Source of the DNA: an uncultured Prevotellaceae bacterium
GTDB taxonomy: Bacteria > Bacteroidota > Bacteroidia > Bacteroidales > Bacteroidaceae
NCBI GenBank assembly: GCA_947170495.1
Contig: CAMVUB010000003.1
Coordinates: forward strand, 34,004-98,003
DNA: 64,000 nt
Direction: 5' to 3'
Shown here: piece by piece, positions 58,557 through 64,000 of the stretch
How the letters are laid out: each line of letters begins with the position of its first letter
How positions within the stretch are numbered: the first letter of the stretch is position 1
Made by a program: the position numbers and the translations under genes
The notes under the pieces: model-generated
What the model saw: only the letters and a program-made list of their open reading frames with translations
Told to the model about the DNA's origin: nothing
Databases searched by the model: none

Positions 58557-58757
58557 TTACGCTGCAAGGATAGAGAAAAGAAACAATCCCCACAAAATTA
58601 TTTTTACAAAAAACGACAATCCCCACAAAAAAATACTAATTGGATTTATACATTCCCCATAGATCTGATCCATAGAATCCTGCTCTGCCGTTTGCGTCCT
58701 CCCTCCACATGACAGCAGCAACAGCGCCGCTGCCAATATGATGAATCCTTGTTTCAT
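58557..58757 (-). CDS. Small lipoprotein-like ORF, likely relic paralogue of 58292-58410
   Basis: MKQGFIILAAALLLLSCGGRTQTAEQDSMDQIYGECINPISIFLWG...; lipobox LLSC. Confidence 0.4.
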   Translation of the reverse strand: MKQGFIILAAALLLLSCGGRTQTAEQDSMDQIYGECINPISIFLWGLSFFVKIILWGLFLFSILAA

Positions 58758-58797
58758 TGTCCTATACCTATATATTACGGGTCCAGCAGAAGGTGAT

Positions 58798-58888
58798 TTG
58801 CACTTTTGCACTCATCCTTGCACGCATCTTGCACGCTATTATCTAGTCGGATGCAAATGAGTTACGGGCAAATAGTGCAAAAGTGCAA
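58798..58888. repeat. 15-bp perfect inverted repeat TTGCACTTTTGCACT / AGTGCAAAAGTGCAA
   Basis: Arms 58798-58812 and 58874-58888 with further TTGCACG copies between. Confidence 0.85.
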
Positions 58889-59011
58889 GAAAACGGCCGA
58901 ACAACCAACGTCGTGCGTCCTTCTTTTAAAGACACTACTACTCCCTCGCCTTACCCTCTATAGTCCCTACGCGCAGACACTATATACGCTTCGCTTAGGA
59001 ACTATAGAGGA

Positions 59012-59116
59012 TAACGTAGCCCATATCGTTTCATCCTTAATCACAACCTGCACCCTGCCTTCCTCATCGGGCAATTGGTACAATATGAATGTATCTCGCT
59101 GTTCATCTTTTATCAA
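59012..59116 (-). pseudogene. Truncated RhuM-family N-terminus
   Basis: (TTG)IKDEQRDTFILYQLPDEEGRVQVVIKDETIWAT resembles the intact RhuM N-term MIEDKGQILLYQTPDGESRIEVRLQGETVWLS; similarity stops where the composite array begins. Confidence 0.65.
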
Positions 59117-59846
59117 TTATTTCCTGAGGCATCTGTTGAATAATCTCACCTTGCAGCATCTTTCCGTTTGCATGTTTGTTTCGCTTAATGCCATCACTGC
59201 CCCAGGTGCCCCACTGCTTGAAAAAGAAAGCTGAACTTTGCGACTCTACTTGTTGTTTAATGCTAACTGCCCATTCTGGCTTCATTGGTCTGGCTTTTGG
59301 ACCGCTCTCACCTCCAACAATTACCCAATTTATGCCTGTAAGATTCAAATTTCCCAAATCCTCTATCAACGGCTCACAAGACAGAAACTTAACCGAAGCA
59401 TCAAGATGGCGTAGATGGTCTATTCTATATTTTGTCGCTTGACATTCCACGGTTACACCTAACCATACATTCTGAGGTATAGTTCGCGTTCTGAAAAACT
59501 CTTCCATCCGCTCTGCGCGTTTTGTCAAAATCTGATAGCGGTGTTGTGGTGTCTGTATAATGGTATTCATTATTTTATCGACAAACTCATAAGGAACTCC
59601 CTCATGGAAGATGTCACTCATGGAGCAGACGAAGATATTATGCGGTTTATTCCATTTCAGAGGTTCTTGCAAATCGTCTTCATGCAAGGCCAGTTCAAAT
59701 CCTTGTTGGTATTTCCCTAAACCCATAGCCTTCAGACGTTGTGCCATGACTTCTGCATAGCAATGTGCGCAGCCTGCCGACTTTTTTGTACAACCCGTTA
59801 TGGGATTCCACGTTTTGTCCGTCCATTCTATTTTTGTCGTCTTCAT
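59103..59846 (-). CDS. DUF5131 (phage Gp37/Gp68, three-Cys-motif) family protein
   Basis: 247 aa; IEWTDKTWNPITGCTKKSAGCAHCYAEVMAQRL; FVCSMSDIFHEGVP; WVIVGGESGPKARPM. Confidence 0.9.
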   Translation of the reverse strand: MKTTKIEWTDKTWNPITGCTKKSAGCAHCYAEVMAQRLKAMGLGKYQQGFELALHEDDLQEPLKWNKPHNIFVCSMSDIFHEGVPYEFVDKIMNTIIQTPQHRYQILTKRAERMEEFFRTRTIPQNVWLGVTVECQATKYRIDHLRHLDASVKFLSCEPLIEDLGNLNLTGINWVIVGGESGPKARPMKPEWAVSIKQQVESQSSAFFFKQWGTWGSDGIKRNKHANGKMLQGEIIQQMPQEIIDKR

Positions 59847-59953
59847 AATCCTTGTTTCTTCTTAATGATCTGACTCGCAATCTTAATTGCAGTTTGATTG
59901 TTTGATGCACAGGCGAAGTGAAATATTGGCGTGTTCCTTGTATTATACAACAC
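59843..59953 (-). pseudogene. C-terminal relic of tcmP (three-Cys-motif partner)
   Basis: VLYNTRNTPIFHFACASNNQTAIKIASQIIKKKQGL* with its TGA overlapping the DUF5131 ATG; upstream part replaced by rhuM. Confidence 0.6.
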
Positions 59954-60950
59954 CAAGCTTTTTCTGCTCCCTTTCAAATTGTTCTAAGAAATGAATTTCA
60001 ACGGGTGTTAGTTCGTTCTTGGTTCTTTCCTTAAACTTGTCATATTCGGCATCGGCTTTGGCTTTTGCCAATTGAGCAGAGATGCGTCCGGCATGAGTCA
60101 GGATGTCCTTACGTGAAATGCGCAGGAAGTCATCAAGAATGGCTATCCAATCTTTCATATACATCGGGCGATGTTCCTCTGCCTGTAGTTCTGCGAAATC
60201 AAGATACAGGCTGACGATGCGGTTGAGTGTCAAGATCTCCTCCTGCGACAGATAGTTTTTAGCGATTTCTGCATCCGTCTTCTTTGGAATGGCCCCCGTC
60301 CATGTAGTCAGCCCCATAAAGTCTTTCTGAGCATCGGCTCTTTCATAGATGATTTCTGCTGCCGTATGGCCATGTACAGAATAGTGCATCTTGTTCTGTA
60401 CTGTTCTGAAGAACTGTTGCGTCATTTCCACGTCGGGGTTATAGTCGATGCTGAGAGCATAGATTTCCAGCACCTTGCGGTAGAAGACCTTCTCTGAAGA
60501 ACGGATGTCACGAATACGTGCCAACAGTTCGTCAAAGTAGTTGCCGCCTCCAGCTCGCTTCAGCAGGTCGTCGTTCAGAGCAAATCCTTTTATGATATAG
60601 TCTTTCAGCACGCGTGTTGCCCACATCCTGAACTGAACACCGCGATAAGAATGAACACGATACCCCACGCTGATAATCATATCGAGGTTGTAATAAGCGA
60701 TGTCTCGCTCAACCTTCCTTTTGCCTTCTGTTTGAACTGTTGCAAAAAACGCAACGGTTGCGTCTGGCTGTAGTTCTCCCTCCTCAAATACATTCTTTAT
60801 GTGTCTGGAGATTGTCGATTTGTTGCGCTGAAACAATTCTGCCATCTGGTCAAGACTGAGCCACACAGTCTCACCTTGTAGTCTCACCTCAATACGCGAC
60901 TCACCGTCTGGAGTCTGGTATAATAGTATTTGTCCTTTGTCTTCTATCAT
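59943..60950 (-). CDS. RhuM family (virulence RhuM-like) protein
   Basis: 335 aa; ILLYQTPDGESRIEVRLQGETVWLSLDQMAELFQRNKSTISRHIKNVFEEGEL; GYRVHSYRGVQFRMWATRVLKDYIIKGFALND. Confidence 0.93.
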   Translation of the reverse strand: MIEDKGQILLYQTPDGESRIEVRLQGETVWLSLDQMAELFQRNKSTISRHIKNVFEEGELQPDATVAFFATVQTEGKRKVERDIAYYNLDMIISVGYRVHSYRGVQFRMWATRVLKDYIIKGFALNDDLLKRAGGGNYFDELLARIRDIRSSEKVFYRKVLEIYALSIDYNPDVEMTQQFFRTVQNKMHYSVHGHTAAEIIYERADAQKDFMGLTTWTGAIPKKTDAEIAKNYLSQEEILTLNRIVSLYLDFAELQAEEHRPMYMKDWIAILDDFLRISRKDILTHAGRISAQLAKAKADAEYDKFKERTKNELTPVEIHFLEQFEREQKKLGVV

Positions 60951-60979
60951 ATTATCGTTTACAAAAGTATAAATAAAAC

Positions 60980-61123
60980 TTAAGGATGCATTAATAAACC
61001 TCTATATTCAAGGTCATGCTTCATCATTTCTTCCATTTGATGCGTTTCAATGTCTATTTGCTTCAGACGCTTTTCTTTTTCTTCATCAGTATGGGTGGTG
61101 TCCAGAAACACGGTCAACCTCAT
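60980..61123 (-). CDS. 47-aa small ORF in the defence-type operon
   Basis: MRLTVFLDTTHTDEEKEKRLKQIDIETHQMEEMMKHDLEYRGLLMHP*; below the length cutoff of the ORF track; begins about 30 nt after the TIR-like stop. Confidence 0.45.
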   Translation of the reverse strand: MRLTVFLDTTHTDEEKEKRLKQIDIETHQMEEMMKHDLEYRGLLMHP

Positions 61124-61152
61124 TTGAGCTTTGATGCATTTACTCTATTCTA

Positions 61153-61935
61153 TTAAAAGGGTAAATCGTCAGATGTTTGTATCGTCGGAGTTTTTGCGGT
61201 ATTTTGACCTAAGTTGAAAAGGGAAACATTGTTCAAGATAATATCGACGCCTTTTGCCGTTAATTTGCATGCATTATATTCATTTCCATTCCAATCATTG
61301 GCTATATATGTCTCTAAGCATTGTTTCCGTTGAAGCAAGCGGATGGCTATACTCGTTGCTGTCTCATTAAAGCCTGCACGATTCATATGGTCTTTTAATG
61401 TGTAAACACTAACATCTTGTTCATCAGTTATTTGCTCACCAATCATATATGCTAGAAGTGCAACTTCATATGACTGGAAACCTTCAGTGTCTTTAACAGG
61501 TGATTCTATCATTTTTCTGTTAGTCGCACCTGTAGCAATGTATGCTTTTATTTTACTCACTATTTCTTCTTTCAATTTTGAAAAATCACTTGGAGATTCT
61601 GTAGTATATGGTATTATGCTTTTATGTCCAATATCAAAAGGAAATGTTTTTCGGCTTTCGTCACATACCATCACAACATCTTTTCCAATTGCGAAAGCAT
61701 ACCCTAATTCATACCAAACATTAGGATTATCCATAGATATATCTGCCAAGCAGATAGATGAGTTTTCTATTTTCTTTTCAATTTCGTCTATAATATTTCT
61801 AACAGAAGAATCCAAATCAACACGATACGGAACAAGTCCTGCGGTTGTAATAGCAGGAACATAAACATCGTCATAACGCTTAGTATATTTGTTGTCCGTT
61901 ATTGGCTGGATGACAAAACAATAATTATTTTCCAT
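61153..61935 (-). CDS. TIR/nucleoside 2-deoxyribosyltransferase-fold protein with C-terminal winged-helix-like region
   Basis: 260 aa; NYCFVIQPITDNKYTKRYDDVYVPAITTAGLVPYRVD, SSICLADISMDNPNVWYELGYAFAIGKDVVMVCDE, PFDIGHKSIIPY; C-term YTLKDHMNRAGFNETATSIAIRLLQRKQCLE. Confidence 0.65.
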   Translation of the reverse strand: MENNYCFVIQPITDNKYTKRYDDVYVPAITTAGLVPYRVDLDSSVRNIIDEIEKKIENSSICLADISMDNPNVWYELGYAFAIGKDVVMVCDESRKTFPFDIGHKSIIPYTTESPSDFSKLKEEIVSKIKAYIATGATNRKMIESPVKDTEGFQSYEVALLAYMIGEQITDEQDVSVYTLKDHMNRAGFNETATSIAIRLLQRKQCLETYIANDWNGNEYNACKLTAKGVDIILNNVSLFNLGQNTAKTPTIQTSDDLPF

Positions 61936-61937
61936 TT

Positions 61938-62765
61938 TTACTTGTTTTTAGTTTCATTAATTTGAGTATTAACCATAATTGGCATATTAGAAAGCACATT
62001 CGTAGTAGCTTGTCCCATTCGAATTTGTTCTTTTACACTTACATACGCTTCATAATTCCATGTGAGATATGAATCAAATAATCCCATATCTATATCATTC
62101 AATAATGATTCTATTTTATCGGCTCTTGGTTTTCCGCTTTCATCAAAATGTAACGGAACATTCACTTGATCTTTGAAAACATAAACTGGTTTTAATTCGC
62201 CTAATGAAAAAAGAGTTTCCCAGTTGTAGGGTGAAGTCATTATGTTTTTGTTTATGTCCAATGTACTTTTTGCAAGGACCTCTTTAATATACTTCTTAGC
62301 CGCATTTCTATATGCAAACAATGTATAATTAGCGGCAAAATATGAATCAGGGTCAATATAGAATAAGTTATCACAATATCCATTGCTAATTTGGAATATT
62401 ATATTTTTTATTTCATCTTTGTCAATTACAGTATCAAGAAAATGAATTTTCTTTATATTAAATACTTCATTTACAGGAACTCCCATAGGAATTCCCAATT
62501 TGTTCAATGCAACAATAATGGTACGTTTTTCTGGAATGGATAAGGAATTATTGAATTCACTTTCTGCTTCTCTATATGATTTCTTTGCATAGGATTCTAA
62601 AATTTTAAGAGCCTTAATTGCAATACCGCGTACTTTTGTCATTTTTTCATCTTCTTTCGCTTTTTGGTATTTGTTACCAAAGAAAGCACCGACCCAACCA
62701 CCAAGAACTGCTGCAAGGATGGGGATTAGGACATATGCACCAATATTAAATGTTGTAGGTTCCAT
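61938..62765 (-). CDS. Uncharacterised protein with one N-terminal TM helix
   Basis: 275 aa; AYVLIPILAAVLGGWVGAFFGNKY then a charged helical region; stop 2 nt from the TIR-like start. Confidence 0.7.
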   Translation of the reverse strand: MEPTTFNIGAYVLIPILAAVLGGWVGAFFGNKYQKAKEDEKMTKVRGIAIKALKILESYAKKSYREAESEFNNSLSIPEKRTIIVALNKLGIPMGVPVNEVFNIKKIHFLDTVIDKDEIKNIIFQISNGYCDNLFYIDPDSYFAANYTLFAYRNAAKKYIKEVLAKSTLDINKNIMTSPYNWETLFSLGELKPVYVFKDQVNVPLHFDESGKPRADKIESLLNDIDMGLFDSYLTWNYEAYVSVKEQIRMGQATTNVLSNMPIMVNTQINETKNK

Positions 62766-62779
62766 AATTTATATGCTTA

Positions 62780-64000
62780 TTATTTGTTATTATTGTATTC
62801 TTCTCGCGTGATTGGGGTCTCTGGGTCAACGATAAGGACTTCATCGTAAGTCAGGCCATAGAGGTGATAGACGAGGGAATCGATTTCCGACTCTATTATC
62901 TGTGAGTCTCCCTCTTGCTGATGTTTTTCCATTGCTTCTTGGACGAGAGAGACCAGTAAAGACTTTTGTCCTTGTGTTACTTCTGGAAGAGGGAAGTCTT
63001 TAATATCTTGAACTAATATCTTGGGGAATGCCCCTTTAGTCGCTTTGGGTGAATGATTAAAATGGTAGAAAGATGCAATCTTAGAGTTTAAAATACCCCA
63101 AAGCAGATACAAATCATTCACTTCACCGTTTCTTGTTATTATAGGAAGTAATTGAGGATCATTGATAAATGTCTCGGATATGAAACAAGCCATTATTGTC
63201 GGATTAGTTATTTCTCTAACTAATAGCCGTGGCGAAGTGAAGAATATGGGGTCAACATAACAAGCAACATGTTTACCATACTTTATGTATTCACCTGTTG
63301 CTTTATAATTGTATTTAGTAATATCTCTACCGTATATTTCTTGTATGTAGTAATCTTTTGTTTTTATATTGGAATGCCACAAGCGTTCTTCTTTAATCCG
63401 TGTACCTTCTTCTTCTCCATATGTTTTTACCAAGTCTGATAACCTATATGGAATATATCCTTGTGAACAATTATAAAAATCATCAATTTTGCATGGTTGA
63501 TCACAGATTTTGTTCACAATAGAGACAACCTCGCTGGGTAAGAAGAATGCCAGTCCCCAATTTTGATTCATCTTTAGCAATTCTTCTTTCCCCATAAGAA
63601 GTTGCTGTGTGTTTATCAATTCATTGAAAGATTCTATACCCGCAGTTTTTCTATATCCAATACTATCGTTGGTGCTATTTGATACTTTCTGCCACGTATT
63701 GATCGTATTGAACACAGTTGCTGATTCAAATATTTTGAATTTGGTACAATCAAGAATCTCTATTACATTCCATCTGTCCAAAATATTTAATCTATAATTT
63801 CTTGCAAAGTTGTTGAACAAATAGGTATTGGGAATAATATACGAGAGAATACCCTTATCTATCAATAAGGACTCGGCAATTTGAATGAAGTAATAGTATA
63901 TTTCATAGTCAGGAACATTTCCCCATAATCCAACAACAGCCTTTCTGTATTGGTCTTTTATAGAAACTCCATAAGGTGGATTTCCAATTATAATATCAAA
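62780..64000 (-). CDS. Eco57I/type IIG-like N6-adenine methyltransferase (R-M), 5' truncated by window
   Basis: Frame open to the window edge: FDIIIGNPPYGVSIKDQYRKAVVGLWGNVPDYEIYYYFIQIAESLLIDKGILSYIIPNTYLF; NPPY motif IV; TaqI-like specificity region. Confidence 0.88.
   Translation of the reverse strand, partial: FDIIIGNPPYGVSIKDQYRKAVVGLWGNVPDYEIYYYFIQIAESLLIDKGILSYIIPNTYLFNNFARNYRLNILDRWNVIEILDCTKFKIFESATVFNTINTWQKVSNSTNDSIGYRKTAGIESFNELINTQQLLMGKEELLKMNQNWGLAFFLPSEVVSIVNKICDQPCKIDDFYNCSQGYIPYRLSDLVKTYGEEEGTRIKEERLWHSNIKTKDYYIQEIYGRDITKYNYKATGEYIKYGKHVACYVDPIFFTSPRLLVREITNPTIMACFISETFINDPQLLPIITRNGEVNDLYLLWGILNSKIASFYHFNHSPKATKGAFPKILVQDIKDFPLPEVTQGQKSLLVSLVQEAMEKHQQEGDSQIIESEIDSLVYHLYGLTYDEVLIVDPETPITREEYNNNK

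Larger units (their letters stand above)
57676..59014 (-). repeat. Palindrome-rich composite array, copy 2 (inverted and expanded)
   Basis: Reverse strand has the same module order as 345-890: cctctatag..gtctgcgcgtaggg..gcgagggagtagtagtgtct; ccctacgca arms; ACGACGCGTCGT; GGACGCGTCC; CCACGCGTGG; GAAGAC-GTCTTC; AACCCTTAAGGGTT; purine tract. Confidence 0.8.

Noticed and set aside
59000-64000. Known named defence systems (CBASS, Thoeris, BREX) for the right-end island
   Set aside because: No cyclase, SMODS, ThsA/ThsB pair or PglX/BrxC genes are visible, so no named system is assigned.

Overview
Chromosomal segment from a Bacteroidetes, most likely Prevotellaceae-like: TAnnTTTG-type -7 promoter elements, BspA-like LRR protein, T9SS-like C-termini, DUF4468 and a hisGDCB operon. 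About 57 kb is ordinary backbone: gyrA, TPR proteins, a very large two-unit sensor kinase plus response regulator, a UvrD/PcrA helicase, a secreted HExxH protein, udk, a lytic transglycosylase, a CPA2-type antiporter, an ABC exporter, hisGDCB, tRNA-Pro(TGG), recR, GT2, GNAT, GH43, EamA, M64 peptidase, Maf, KdsC-like HAD, nitroreductase, a Pif1-like helicase, an AraC regulator, an LRR protein, ABC transporters, a TolC/MacA/MacB cluster, a PSD-like lipoprotein and a SpoIIE/STAS partner-switching pair. The two ends differ. A composite array of short perfect palindromes (about 345-890) recurs in the same module order but inverted at about 57676-59014. Paired stem changes between the copies suggest the palindromes are kept as structures. 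The right copy ends flush against a truncated RhuM-like N-terminus that is absent from the ORF track. From there to the window end is a compact minus-strand defence-type island: an Eco57I-like NPPY methyltransferase (partial), a one-TM protein, a TIR/deoxyribosyltransferase-like effector with a C-terminal winged-helix-like region, a 47-aa ORF, RhuM, a tcmP C-terminal relic and DUF5131 (Gp37/Gp68). A second theme is a family of GC-rich palindromic repeats inserted in frame in hisB (twice), hisC and the macA-like signal peptide, and supplying the stop codons of hisC and hisD. All calls come from reading the sequence and supplied translations; no database search was run.
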